From Streptomyces vinaceus (GTDB lineage Bacteria > Actinomycetota > Actinomycetes > Streptomycetales > Streptomycetaceae), in the NCBI RefSeq assembly GCF_008704935.1, contig NZ_CP023692.1:3762001-3826000 (forward strand): a stretch of DNA of 64,000 nt, written 5' to 3'. The notes beneath the pieces are model-generated. The model did no database searches, was not told the DNA's origin, and saw only the letters and a list, made by a program, of their open reading frames with translations. The stretch's first letter is position 1. Each line of letters starts with the position of its first letter. Made by a program: the position numbers and the translations under genes. This document shows, one piece after another, positions 1 to 7,988 of this stretch.

Positions 1-142
1 AGACCAAGCTCCATCAGGTGGTTCCTTAAGCGTTGTGGCCGTCTGTGCCGGGTTCCCCGCACATCACCGGGGGCACCCAGGCTCCGAGCCTACGCCGGGC
101 GGTGCCGCCGGGCGCCACGGGCGCTCCAGGACGGCGGTACGG

Positions 143-168
143 GGCCCGTACGAGGGGGTGTACGGGCC
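143..168. terminator. Hairpin, possible terminator
   Basis: A perfect 9-bp inverted repeat (GGCCCGTAC at 143-151, GTACGGGCC at 160-168) with an 8-nt loop lies about 85 nt past the dnaN stop. It may be a second terminator for dnaN or belong to a gene beyond the left edge. The first 200 nt of the window hold no convincing gene. Confidence 0.4.
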
Positions 169-200
169 GGCGGCGCGGGAGCCCGTACGGGGGCGAACGG

Positions 201-240
201 CGTCGGGCCCGGCCCCGCGCCTGCGAGACCGGGCCCGACG
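201..240 (-). terminator. dnaN terminator
   Basis: A perfect 12-bp stem (CGTCGGGCCCGG at 201-212, CCGGGCCCGACG at 229-240) with a 16-nt loop begins 10 nt after the dnaN stop codon. GC-rich hairpins without a U-tract are the usual form of intrinsic terminator in Streptomyces. Confidence 0.7.
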
Positions 241-250
241 TACGCGTGCG

Positions 251-1381
251 TCAGCCGGACAGGCGCACCGGCATGATCAGGTACTTGTACGCCTCGTCCG
301 CCTCGGCGTCGACGGCCGGACGGCCGCTCAGCAGCGCGGGCTTGGTGGACGTGGTGAAGCTCAGCTGCGCGGCGGGCGAATCGATCGCGCTCAGACCGTC
401 CAGCAGGAAGGTGGGGTTGAAGGCGATCGAGATGTCGTCGCCCTCCAGCTTCGCGTCCACACGTTCCACAGCCTGTGCGTCGTCGGAGGAGCCGGCCTCC
501 AGGATCAGCACGCCCTGCTCGAAGCTGAGGCGGACCGGGGTGTTGCGCTCGGCGACCAGGGCCACGCGCTTGACGGCCTCGACGAAGGGGGCGGTCTCGA
601 TGACCGCGACGGAGTTGAACTCCGTCGGGAACAGCGTGCGGTACTTCGGCAGGTCGCCTTCGAGCAGGCGGGTGGTGGTGCGGCGGCCGGCGCCCTCGAA
701 GCCGATGAGGCCCTCGCCGGCGCCGGAGCCGGACAGCGCCAGGGTGACCGTGTCACCGCTGGTCAGGGACTTCGCGGTGTCCAGGAGCGTCTTCGCGGGC
801 ACCAGGGCCACGGCGGAGGCGTCCGGGTTCTCCGGCTTCCACAGGAACTCGCGGACCGCGAAGCGGTAGCGGTCGGTGGAGGCCAGGGTGACGCGGTCGC
901 CCTCGATCTCGATGCGGACACCGGTCAGCACGGGCAGCGTGTCGTCGCGGCCGGCGGCGATGGCGACCTGGGCGGCGGCGGAGGCGAAGACCTCGCCGGG
1001 CACGGTGCCGGTCGCGGTGGGCATCGTCGGCAGGGCCGGGTACTCCTCCACAGGCAGGGTGTGGAGTGTGAATCGCGAGGAGCCGCAGACCACGGTCGCC
1101 CGTACACCGTCTGTGGAAATCTCCACGGGGCGGTTGGGGAGCGCGCGGCAGATGTCGGCGAGGAGCCGGCCGGAGACGAGGACGGTCCCGTCCTCCTCGA
1201 CGTCCGCCTCGACGGAGACGCGGGCGGAGACCTCGTAGTCGAAGCCGGAGAGGGACAGCGTGCCCTCCTCGGCCTTCAGCAGCAGGCCCGCGAGAACGGG
1301 CACCGGCGGCCGGGCCGGGAGGCTGCGGGCAGCCCAGGCCACCGCCTCCGCGAGTACGTCGCGCTCCACCCGGATCTTCAC
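251..1381 (-). CDS. dnaN: DNA polymerase III beta sliding clamp
   Basis: 376 aa, the normal length for the beta clamp. The clamp forms a dimeric ring on DNA and tethers the replicative polymerase and other clamp-binding proteins. The protein begins MKIRVERDVLAEAV and ends in the typical MPVRLSG tail (the last residues of a clamp reach the partner-binding cleft), so it is complete. The start is GTG at 1381. It is transcribed away from oriC on the same strand as dnaA, the usual dnaA-oriC-dnaN arrangement in Streptomyces, and is followed at once by a strong hairpin terminator. The usual downstream neighbours (gnd or recF) are outside the window. Confidence 0.98.
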   Translation of the reverse strand: MKIRVERDVLAEAVAWAARSLPARPPVPVLAGLLLKAEEGTLSLSGFDYEVSARVSVEADVEEDGTVLVSGRLLADICRALPNRPVEISTDGVRATVVCGSSRFTLHTLPVEEYPALPTMPTATGTVPGEVFASAAAQVAIAAGRDDTLPVLTGVRIEIEGDRVTLASTDRYRFAVREFLWKPENPDASAVALVPAKTLLDTAKSLTSGDTVTLALSGSGAGEGLIGFEGAGRRTTTRLLEGDLPKYRTLFPTEFNSVAVIETAPFVEAVKRVALVAERNTPVRLSFEQGVLILEAGSSDDAQAVERVDAKLEGDDISIAFNPTFLLDGLSAIDSPAAQLSFTTSTKPALLSGRPAVDAEADEAYKYLIMPVRLSG

Positions 1382-1560
1382 CGGAACCGCCTCCTGCTGT
1401 TGCTCGCTCGTCTGCCGGCCTTCGTTCTCGGCCCGATGCCTCGATGCCCTCGATGGCTCGGAGCCTCGGTGCCGGGGACCAGTCTGACGTACGGCGCCGA
1501 CAGTCGGTGCTGCCGGAGGTCAAGTCGGGAGCGAGGTGTCGGGGAGGCGTCCCCACCGAG

Positions 1561-2146
1561 TTGTGCACAGGACCCGCTTGAAAACCGAAACCGGGCTAAC
1601 TCTCTATGGGGGTAGTAGTAGGGCCTGTGGAAACGGTGGATAAGCCCGTTGTCCCAGGTCAGCCCGCGTTTTTTATCCACCGACCCTGTGGGTGACACCG
1701 GTGGACAACACCGTGTGTCTGTGGAGAACAAAAACTTCTGCACAGGCCATCCCCAGGTGACCCCGACTACTCCACAGGTGTGTCCCCAGGTTTCCCCCAG
1801 TACTCCACAGCCCAAACGTCGACTTCCGTGTGACGGCTTTCACTCAGGGCGGTGACGGGAGGCGGAATGTTGCCGAACAGTGGACAGCGGTGTGGGTAAC
1901 TCATCGGAACCTGTGCACAGAGTGCGGGAACCTGTGGGTCGGCGGTGGACAGAGGAGTGGACGAGCCTGTGGACGAAAGCTCTGTCCACAGGCTGTGGAT
2001 GACGCTTGCGCACAAATCCACAGGGGTCTGACCAGTACTGATGGTGTCTCACTCCGCAGCCCTGTGGACAGATTGTGGGTGACGGAACCTGTCCCCACCC
2101 TGTGGACGGAAGAAAGTCGGGAAATCTGTGGATGAGTTGCTCCACA
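1561..2146. other. oriC: Chromosomal replication origin oriC (DnaA-box array)
   Basis: The 919-nt gap between dnaN and dnaA has no gene but about 20 DnaA-box-like 9-mers on both strands, judged against the Streptomyces consensus TTGTCCACA. One-mismatch boxes include 1561-1569 (TTGTGCACA), 1700-1708 (reverse, TTGTCCACC), 1720-1728 (reverse, TTCTCCACA), 1968-1976 (reverse, TCGTCCACA), 1982-1990 (CTGTCCACA) and 2063-2071 (reverse, CTGTCCACA). Weaker boxes include 1635-1643, 1673-1681, 1768-1776, 1801-1809, 1891-1899, 1994-2002, 2014-2022, 2074-2082, 2127-2135 and 2138-2146. Two main clusters (about 1620-1810 and 1890-2146) flank a sparser centre. Many weak boxes in a GC-rich spacer is the known style of Streptomyces oriC. 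Box calls were made by eye. Confidence 0.95.
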
Positions 2147-2186
2147 GGGGGCGTATTCGAACAGGTCAGGGGCGCGCGGACGAAGA

Positions 2187-2218
2187 AGGGCGCCCCCGAA
2201 GTACCCCGGGAGCGCCCT
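2187..2218 (-). terminator. dnaA terminator
   Basis: On the minus strand the stem AGGGCGC-T-CCCG pairs with CGGG-G-GCGCCCT (12 bp including one T.G) around an 8-nt loop. It lies 83 nt past the dnaA stop and separates dnaA transcription from oriC. Confidence 0.65.
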
Positions 2219-2233
2219 CTGGAAGCGTGTGGA

Positions 2234-2263
2234 GAGGCCCGGCCGACCCGCCGGACGGGCCTC
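2234..2263 (-). terminator. Second hairpin downstream of dnaA
   Basis: An 8-bp inverted repeat (GAGGCCCG at 2234-2241, CGGGCCTC at 2256-2263) lies 38 nt past the dnaA stop, so two hairpins stand in tandem before oriC is reached. Confidence 0.5.
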
Positions 2264-2300
2264 CGCGGGCGGCTGACGGACCGTCGCCGAAGCCGTCGGC

Positions 2301-4088
2301 TCAGCCGTTCTTGATGCGGTTGGTGAGCTCGGTGACCTGGTTGTAGATGGAGCGCCGCTCCGCCATCAGGGCCCGGATCTTGCGGTCGGCGTGCATGACC
2401 GTGGTGTGGTCGCGGCCGCCGAACTGCGCCCCGATCTTGGGCAGGGAGAGGTCCGTGAGCTCCCGGCACAGGTACATGGCGATCTGCCGGGCGGTGACCA
2501 GCACGCGGCTGCGCGAGGAGCCGCACAGGTCGTCCACGGTGAGCCCGAAGTAGTCCGCGGTGGCCGCCATGATGTCCGTGGCCGTGATCTCGGGGGCCGA
2601 GTCCTCGCCGCCGGGGATCAGGTTCTTGAGGACGTCCTCGGTCAGGCCCAGGTCGACCGGCTGCCGGTTCAGGCTCGCGAAGGCCGTGACCCGGATCAGC
2701 GCCCCCTCCAGCTCGCGGATGTTGCGCGAGATGCGGGAGGCGATGAACTCCAGTACCTCCGGCGGGGCGTTGAGCTGCTCCTGTACGGCCTTCTTGCGCA
2801 GGATGGCGATACGGGTCTCCAGCTCGGGCGGCTGGACGTCGGTGATCAGGCCCCACTCGAAGCGGTTGCGGAGCCGGTCCTCCAGGGTGACGAGCTGCTT
2901 GGGCGGCCGGTCGGAGGAGAGCACGATCTGCTTGTTGGCGTTGTGGAGCGTATTGAAGGTGTGGAAGAACTCCTCCTGCGTCGACTCCTTGCTCGCGAGG
3001 AACTGGATGTCGTCGACGAGCAGGATGTCCATCTCGCGGTAGCGCTTGCGGAACGCGTCGCCCTTGCCGTCGCGGATCGAGTTGATGAACTCGTTGGTGA
3101 ACTCCTCGGAGCTCACGTACCGCACCCGGGTGCCCGGGTAGAGGCTCCGCGCGTAGTGGCCGATGGCGTGCAGAAGATGCGTTTTGCCAAGGCCCGATTC
3201 CCCGTAGATGAAGAGGGGGTTGTAGGCCTTGGCGGGCGCCTCGGCGACGGCCACCGCGGCGGCGTGCGCGAAGCGGTTGGACGCGCCGATGACGAACGTG
3301 TCGAACAGGTACTTGGGGTTGAGCCGGGCGGTCGGCTCCAGCGGGCCCGAGGTCGAGCCGCCCGAGGGGGCCGGGGCCGCGGGCCGGCCGGGCGCCTGGC
3401 GCGGGGCCGGCTGCTCGTACTGCTGCTGCTCGTACTGATGAGACTGATGGGCCTGCGGGGACTGGCGGGGCTCGTACTGCTGCTGCTCGTACTGCTGCTG
3501 GTCGAAGGAGCCCTGCTCGTAGCCGCCGGAGTCGGACTGCTGGAGGTAGCCGGGCTGGGGGGAGGCGTACGGATCGCGCTCGGGGAAGCCGCCGAGGCGC
3601 GGCTGCTGCCAGCCGTAGTCGTCCTGCTGGCCGCCCCGGGGCCAGGAGCCGGGCTCGGGGCGCGACTGCTGGTAGTCGGGGTAGGCGGGGCGGGCGGTGG
3701 GGAGCTGGTCGTCGGAGGGGCTGCCGGGGCCGGTGTGGCCGCCGCGCTGGTTGCCGTACGGCTCGTACGCGTCGGAGCGCTGCTGCGTGGCCGCGGGCAG
3801 GGGCGCGGGCTCGCCGGCGGAGTCGTCCACGGTGATGGCGATGCGGATGGGGCGGCCGCACTCACGGCTGAGCGCGTCACTGATCAGCGGGGCGAGCCGG
3901 CCCTCCAGGACGCGCTTGCCGTATTCGTTGGGGACGGCGAGCAGCGCGGTGTCGGCGACCAGGGCCAGGGGCTGGCAGCGCTCGACCCACTGCTTGTCCT
4001 TGGGCTCGATCGCCTGCTGTCCCTCCCCGAGGAGCTTTTCGAGCACCCTTGGCCACACTGCGGCAAGATCGGCAGGTACGTCAGCCAC
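2301..4088 (-). CDS. dnaA: Chromosomal replication initiator DnaA
   Basis: 595 aa with the GTG start at 4088 (VADVPADLAAVW). Further upstream codons are in frame but outside the conserved domain I. Domain order: N-terminal interaction domain I (about 1-90); a long Pro/Gln/Tyr/Gly-rich linker (about 90-255) typical of Streptomyces DnaA; AAA+ domain with Walker A GESGLGKT near 294-302 and Walker B LLVDDIQFL near 358; C-terminal DNA-binding domain with GRDHTTVMHADRK near 556-568. ATP-DnaA binds the boxes in oriC, melts the origin and loads DnaB. Perfect DnaA boxes 113 nt upstream suggest autoregulation. It diverges from rpmH. Confidence 0.98.
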   Translation of the reverse strand: MADVPADLAAVWPRVLEKLLGEGQQAIEPKDKQWVERCQPLALVADTALLAVPNEYGKRVLEGRLAPLISDALSRECGRPIRIAITVDDSAGEPAPLPAATQQRSDAYEPYGNQRGGHTGPGSPSDDQLPTARPAYPDYQQSRPEPGSWPRGGQQDDYGWQQPRLGGFPERDPYASPQPGYLQQSDSGGYEQGSFDQQQYEQQQYEPRQSPQAHQSHQYEQQQYEQPAPRQAPGRPAAPAPSGGSTSGPLEPTARLNPKYLFDTFVIGASNRFAHAAAVAVAEAPAKAYNPLFIYGESGLGKTHLLHAIGHYARSLYPGTRVRYVSSEEFTNEFINSIRDGKGDAFRKRYREMDILLVDDIQFLASKESTQEEFFHTFNTLHNANKQIVLSSDRPPKQLVTLEDRLRNRFEWGLITDVQPPELETRIAILRKKAVQEQLNAPPEVLEFIASRISRNIRELEGALIRVTAFASLNRQPVDLGLTEDVLKNLIPGGEDSAPEITATDIMAATADYFGLTVDDLCGSSRSRVLVTARQIAMYLCRELTDLSLPKIGAQFGGRDHTTVMHADRKIRALMAERRSIYNQVTELTNRIKNG

Positions 4089-4200
4089 AGAGCACGCTCT
4101 CTCACAGGGGTCCCACGAATGTGTGGTTCTTTGGGACGGTCGGGACAAAAAATCCGGGATCAGACAACGGTAGTCAGGCCGACGGGTACGGTTCAAGTCG

Positions 4201-4221
4201 TTGTCCACAGCCTGTGCACAG
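4201..4221. promoter_or_regulatory. DnaA boxes in the dnaA promoter region
   Basis: A consensus box TTGTCCACA (4201-4209) is followed by an inverted relative TGTGCACAG (4213-4221). They sit in the 355-nt dnaA/rpmH divergent intergenic region, which contains no gene. Streptomyces dnaA promoters are known to carry a pair of DnaA boxes used for autoregulation. The exact promoter elements are not obvious by eye. Confidence 0.75.
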
Positions 4222-4443
4222 TGTGGGGGCACGTCGCCTCGGTTTGACCGGATGGCGTAGCCGCGCGTACCGTAACGAGGTCGAGTTGTCGATGGCTGCT
4301 GCCGCCTGCCTACCGATGGGCGAAGATCACCTTTTGTGATCGTTTAGCGGTGCCACTCGGGCGAACACGCGAGTTTCCTCGTGGGCGCACGGTGACAGCC
4401 AGGCGATGTCCCGCCACAACGATTCATTCTCTGGAGCCCCCGA

Positions 4444-4581
4444 GTGAGCAAGCGCACCTTCCAGCCGAACAACCGCCGTCGTGCCAAGACCCACGGCTTC
4501 CGTCTCCGGATGCGTACCCGTGCCGGTCGCGCGATCCTGGCGAACCGCCGCAGCAAGGGCCGCGCCGCCCTCTCCGCGTAA
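4444..4581 (+). CDS. rpmH: 50S ribosomal protein bL34
   Basis: 45 aa, GTG start, reading MSKRTFQPNNRRRAKTHGF and ending GRAALSA. The Arg/Lys-rich sequence with the KRTFQPNNRRR signature is diagnostic of bL34, a small protein that packs against 23S rRNA. It is the first gene of the rightward rpmH-rnpA-yidD-yidC-khpB operon and lies in the bacterial-wide conserved position opposite dnaA. Confidence 0.97.
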   Translation: MSKRTFQPNNRRRAKTHGFRLRMRTRAGRAILANRRSKGRAALSA

Positions 4582-4602
4582 CAACGCGCAGGTCGTGACG
4601 TC

Positions 4603-4977
4603 GTGCTGTCTCCCGAAAATCGGCTGAGGCGGCGCGAGGACTTCGCGAGCGCGGTACGTCGAGGCAGGCGGGCAGGTCGTCCGCTCCTCGTCGTCCACCT
4701 ACGTACAAGCGGTGCAACGGACCCGCACGAGCCGGGGGAGATCGATCCCTCGACGCGTGCGGGTTTCGTTGTCAGCAAGGCCGTGGGTGGCGCCGTCGTC
4801 CGTAACCGGGTGAAGCGCCGTTTGCGCCATCTCGTCCGCGAGCGGCTCTCCCAGCTGCCCGCCGGTAGCCTGGTGGTGGTGCGGGCATTGCCCGGAGCGG
4901 GTGACGCCGGTGCCGACGAACTGGCCCGGGACCTGGACGCCGCTCTGACGCGGCTCCTGGGAGGCGTGGCTCGATGA
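4603..4977 (+). CDS. rnpA: Ribonuclease P protein component
   Basis: 124 aa, GTG start. RnpA is the basic protein subunit that helps the RNase P RNA cleave 5' leaders from pre-tRNAs. The family core is visible as NRLRRREDF near the start and the RNR-type motif VRNRVKRRLRHLVRERL near residues 66-82. It lies 21 nt after rpmH and overlaps yidD by 4 nt (ATGA), indicating translational coupling. Confidence 0.96.
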   Translation: MLSPENRLRRREDFASAVRRGRRAGRPLLVVHLRTSGATDPHEPGEIDPSTRAGFVVSKAVGGAVVRNRVKRRLRHLVRERLSQLPAGSLVVVRALPGAGDAGADELARDLDAALTRLLGGVAR

Positions 4978-5255
4978 AGTACCCGCTGCTCGCATTGATC
5001 AAGCTGTACCAGTGGACCATCAGTCCGCTGCTCGGGCCGGTGTGCCGTTATTACCCCTCGTGCTCGCACTACGGGTTCACGGCCATCGACCGGCATGGTG
5101 CGGTGAAGGGGACGGTTCTGACCGGCTGGCGGATCCTGCGGTGCAATCCGTGGTCCGCCGGCGGTGTCGACCATGTCCCACCCCGTAAACGCCCGCGTTG
5201 GCACGAGCAGCTGCGCAGTGCGTTGCGTAGATCTCGCAATGCTCAAGGAGCCTGA
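4974..5255 (+). CDS. yidD: Membrane protein insertion efficiency factor YidD
   Basis: 93 aa. It contains the hallmark CRYYPSCSHYGFTAIDRHG, and the segment LTGWRILRCNPWSAGGVDHVP, which define the YidD (DUF37) family. YidD is a small membrane-associated protein proposed to help YidC-dependent insertion. Its start codon overlaps the rnpA stop (ATGA) and yidC begins 3 nt later. Confidence 0.95.
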   Translation: MKYPLLALIKLYQWTISPLLGPVCRYYPSCSHYGFTAIDRHGAVKGTVLTGWRILRCNPWSAGGVDHVPPRKRPRWHEQLRSALRRSRNAQGA

Positions 5256-5258
5256 TTA

Positions 5259-6362
5259 GTGGACACGATTGCCAGTCTGTTCAGCTTTATCACCACGCCC
5301 GTCTCGTGGGTCATCGTCCAGTTCCACAGTCTGTACGGCGCGATCTTCGGCCCGGACAGCGGTTGGGCCTGGGGCCTGTCGATCGTGTCCCTGGTGGTCT
5401 TGATCCGTATCTGCTTGATCCCGCTCTTCGTGAAGCAGATCAAAGCGACGCGTGGCATGCAGGCGCTCCAGCCGAAGATGAAGGCGATCCAGGAGCGCTA
5501 CAAGAACGACAAGCAGCGCCAGTCCGAAGAGATGATGAAGCTGTACAAGGAGACGGGTACCAACCCGCTCTCCTCGTGCCTTCCGATCATCGCGCAGTCC
5601 CCGTTCTTCTTCGCGCTGTACCACGTGCTCTCGGCCATCGCCAATGGTCAGACCATCGGTGTCATCAACCAGTCGCTGCTGGAGAGCGCGCGTCAGGCGC
5701 ACATCTTCGGCGCCCCGCTGGCGGCGAAGTTCACGGACAGCGCCGAGAAGGCCGCCTCCCTGGGCGCCTCGATCACGGATGTCCGCATCGTCACCGCGGT
5801 CATGATCGTCCTGATGTCGCTGTCGCAGTTCTACACCCAGCGCCAGCTGATGCAGAAGAACGTCGACCTCTCGGTCAAGACGCCGTTCATGCAGCAGCAG
5901 AAGATGCTGATGTACATCTTCCCGCTGATCTTCGCGGTCATGGGCATCAACTTCCCCGTGGGTGTTCTCGTCTACTGGCTGACCACGAACCTGTGGACCA
6001 TGGGCCAGCAGATGTACGTGATCAACCAGAACCCGACCCCCGGCAGCAAGGCCCAGGACCAGTACCTGACCCGTCTGCTGAAGCACGTCACCACGCACGG
6101 GGACGTCAAGGGCCGGGGTAAGAAGAAGATCGTCGCGGCGATCGTGGCCAAGGGCCCGGACCGCAACGACAACGAGCGCAAGTTCATCGCGGCTCTCACG
6201 AAGCAGGGTCTGGCTGCGCAGGCGGACGGGTCTGTGATCAAGAGTGCCGAGGCCACGGCCGATTCGGACGCGGCGAGCGGCGGTGCCGCCAAGCGGCAGC
6301 AGCCGAAGCGGCAGACGAAGTCGCAGCGCCAGACGCCCCCCAAGCCCTCTTCCAAGAAGTAA
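5259..6362 (+). CDS. yidC: Membrane protein insertase YidC
   Basis: 367 aa, GTG start. YidC/Oxa1/Alb3 insertase that places proteins in the membrane alone or with SecYEG. The conserved core has membrane helices near 12-32, 40-62 and 108-130 and further helices around 180-250. The cytoplasmic loop has the amphipathic stretch KMKAIQERYKNDKQRQSEEMMKLY followed by NPLSSCLPIIAQSPFF. As in other actinobacteria there is no large N-terminal periplasmic domain. The C-terminal tail is strongly basic (KRQQPKRQTKSQRQ), as expected for ribosome contact. Confidence 0.97.
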   Translation: MDTIASLFSFITTPVSWVIVQFHSLYGAIFGPDSGWAWGLSIVSLVVLIRICLIPLFVKQIKATRGMQALQPKMKAIQERYKNDKQRQSEEMMKLYKETGTNPLSSCLPIIAQSPFFFALYHVLSAIANGQTIGVINQSLLESARQAHIFGAPLAAKFTDSAEKAASLGASITDVRIVTAVMIVLMSLSQFYTQRQLMQKNVDLSVKTPFMQQQKMLMYIFPLIFAVMGINFPVGVLVYWLTTNLWTMGQQMYVINQNPTPGSKAQDQYLTRLLKHVTTHGDVKGRGKKKIVAAIVAKGPDRNDNERKFIAALTKQGLAAQADGSVIKSAEATADSDAASGGAAKRQQPKRQTKSQRQTPPKPSSKK

Positions 6363-6377
6363 GAAGGAGTCCCTCCC

Positions 6378-6890
6378 GTGACGGAAGGCACCACCACCGC
6401 CGCCGCTGAGAGTGGCGACACCCTGACCCGCCTTGAGCAGGAGGGTGAGATCGCGGCCGACTACCTGGAGGGTCTGCTGGACATCGCCGACCTGGACGGG
6501 GACATCGACATGGACGTCGAGGCCGACCGGGCCGCGGTGTCGATCGTCAGTGACTCGGCCAGCCGCGATCTCCAGAAGCTCGTGGGCCGCGACGGTGAGG
6601 TCCTGGAGGCCCTGCAGGAGCTGACCCGCCTCGCCGTGCACCGCGAGACCGGGGACCGCAGCCGGCTGATGCTGGACATCGCGGGCTTCCGCGCGAAGAA
6701 GCGCGAGGAGCTGGCGGCGCTCGGTGCCCAGGCGGCGGCGGACGTCAAGGCGTCGGGTGAGCCGCTGAAGCTGGCGCCGATGACGCCCTTCGAGCGCAAG
6801 GTCGTCCACGACGCCGTGGCGGCTGCCGGTCTGAAGAGCGAGTCGGAGGGCGAGGAGCCGCAGCGCTTCGTCGTCGTGCTCCCGGCCTGA
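6378..6890 (+). CDS. khpB: KH-R3H RNA-binding protein KhpB (Jag family)
   Basis: 170 aa, GTG start. The KH domain lies in the middle (about 40-100, with LVGRDGEVLEALQELTRLAV) and an R3H domain at the C-terminus (about 105-168). The R3H signature is present as RLMLDIAGFRAKKREEL, with APMTPFERKVVHDAV after it. There is no N-terminal Jag domain, matching other actinobacterial Jag/KhpB proteins. It is an RNA chaperone or regulator linked to envelope functions in Gram-positives. Last gene of the rpmH operon, 15 nt after yidC and followed by a strong terminator. Confidence 0.93.
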   Translation: MTEGTTTAAAESGDTLTRLEQEGEIAADYLEGLLDIADLDGDIDMDVEADRAAVSIVSDSASRDLQKLVGRDGEVLEALQELTRLAVHRETGDRSRLMLDIAGFRAKKREELAALGAQAAADVKASGEPLKLAPMTPFERKVVHDAVAAAGLKSESEGEEPQRFVVVLPA

Positions 6891-6907
6891 CCGCAAGCCT
6901 GAGTGTT

Positions 6908-6936
6908 CGGCCCCGTCTGTGTCGCAGACGGGGCCG
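6908..6936 (+). terminator. Terminator after khpB
   Basis: A perfect 12-bp stem (CGGCCCCGTCTG / CAGACGGGGCCG) with a 5-nt loop lies 18 nt after the khpB stop. It ends the rpmH-khpB operon and indicates that rsmG has its own promoter. Confidence 0.8.
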
Positions 6937-7026
6937 ATGTTTGTCAGCCTGGCAGTGCCGGCCTGGGCGGTGCCAGTTCGAGCAGTGCGTTTTCAACGAT
7001 CCATGCGGTACGGAAGGACGGTCCCC

Positions 7027-7743
7027 GTGACGGAGGCAGCGGAGCTTCCCCCGGCGCCTGAAGAGGCGCGCGCGGTGTTCGGCGAGTTTTTCCCGGAAGC
7101 TGTGCGGTATGCGGAGCTGCTGGCGGACGCGGGGGTCAAGCGCGGCCTGATCGGCCCGCGTGAGGTGCCGCGGTTGTGGGAGCGGCACCTGCTGAACTGC
7201 GCGGTGCTCTCCGAGGTGGTGCCCGAGGGCGTCACCGTCTGCGATGTCGGCTCGGGCGCCGGCCTGCCCGGTATTCCGCTGGCTCTGGTGCGGCGCGACC
7301 TGAAGATCACGCTGCTGGAGCCGCTGCTGCGGCGGACGACCTTCCTGCAGGAGGCCGTGGAGCTGCTGGGCCTGGACCATGTCACGGTGGTGCGGGGCCG
7401 GGCCGAGGAGATGCTCGGCAAGGTGCAGCCGGTGCACGTCGTGACGGCACGGGCCGTGGCGCCGTTGGACCGGCTGGCGGGCTGGGGTGTGCCCCTGCTG
7501 CGTCCGTACGGGGAGATGCTGGCGCTCAAGGGCGACACCGCCGAGGAAGAGCTGGTGGCGGCGAAGACCGCGCTGGCGAAGCTCGGTGTGGTGAAGACCT
7601 CGGTGCTCCAGGTGGGCGAGGGTGTGGTGGATCCCCTGTCCACGGTCGTCCGGGTCGAGGTCGGAGAAAGCCCCGGCGGGGTGAGGTTTGCGGCCAAGCG
7701 GGCTAAGGCGGCTCGTACCAGCCGGACCCGTCGGCGTCGCTGA
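7027..7743 (+). CDS. rsmG: 16S rRNA (guanine-527-N7) methyltransferase RsmG
   Basis: 238 aa from the GTG at 7027, chosen because GGAAGGACGG precedes it and the protein then starts MTEAAELPPAPEEARAVFG as in relatives. A longer reading frame extends upstream into the khpB terminator. The SAM-binding motif VCDVGSGAGLPGIPLAL is clear near 72-88, preceded by the family helix WERHLLNCAVL. It methylates G527 of 16S rRNA; loss in Streptomyces and other bacteria gives low-level streptomycin resistance. The basic C-terminal tail (KRAKAARTSRTRRRR) is typical of Streptomyces homologues. Confidence 0.95.
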   Translation: MTEAAELPPAPEEARAVFGEFFPEAVRYAELLADAGVKRGLIGPREVPRLWERHLLNCAVLSEVVPEGVTVCDVGSGAGLPGIPLALVRRDLKITLLEPLLRRTTFLQEAVELLGLDHVTVVRGRAEEMLGKVQPVHVVTARAVAPLDRLAGWGVPLLRPYGEMLALKGDTAEEELVAAKTALAKLGVVKTSVLQVGEGVVDPLSTVVRVEVGESPGGVRFAAKRAKAARTSRTRRRR

Positions 7744-7828
7744 CGGCCGGGCATTGAGCCCTATAGGTATGGATTTCGGAGTGTCGTAGCGGCCCGAGGA
7801 CCCTGTCCGGGTGCGGTCCGGGCATCGT

Positions 7829-7842
7829 GTTTCACGTGAAAC
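7829..7842. other. parS: parS site 1
   Basis: Exact GTTTCACGTGAAAC centromere-like site bound by ParB, in the leader between rsmG and parA. Confidence 0.95.
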
Positions 7843-7887
7843 GTCGCTCTCTGCTGCACGGAATCATCAGCCGCGGCCGTGCGGCCG

Positions 7888-7922
7888 CGTCCCCCCGTCC
7901 CCGCAAGGGCGAAGGGGGGACG
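7888..7922 (+). terminator. Hairpin in the parA leader
   Basis: A 9-bp stem (CGTCCCCCC at 7888-7896, GGGGGGACG at 7914-7922) with a 17-nt loop that can itself pair further. It lies 145 nt past the rsmG stop and 67 nt before parA. It could terminate rsmG transcripts or attenuate read-through into parA. Confidence 0.5.
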
Positions 7923-7925
7923 GAG

Positions 7926-7952
7926 TTGTCCACAACGGTGGATTCATCCACA
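7926..7952. promoter_or_regulatory. Two DnaA boxes upstream of parA
   Basis: A perfect Streptomyces DnaA box TTGTCCACA (7926-7934) is followed 9 nt later by TCATCCACA (7944-7952, two mismatches). They lie 37-63 nt upstream of the chosen parA start. DnaA control of parAB is an inference. Confidence 0.6.
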
Positions 7953-7988
7953 GGAGTACGGGCCCCGCTGGTTCGCGACCCGGGTGTC

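Noticed and set aside
1..250. Gene at the left edge
   Set aside because: Only the dnaN terminators and GC-rich sequence are visible; no start, stop or motif of a neighbouring gene.
35..1615. 526-codon ORF across dnaN on the plus strand
   Set aside because: Antisense shadow of dnaN caused by high GC at third positions; its protein is low-complexity Gly/Arg/Ala.
2391..4247. 618-codon ORF antisense to dnaA
   Set aside because: Same shadow effect; Leu/Val/Gly-rich translation with no motifs.
7827..7988. Extension of parA to the ATG at 7827
   Set aside because: This ATG is part of ATGTTTCAC-type parS context; the added 54 residues are low-complexity and cross a hairpin and DnaA boxes.
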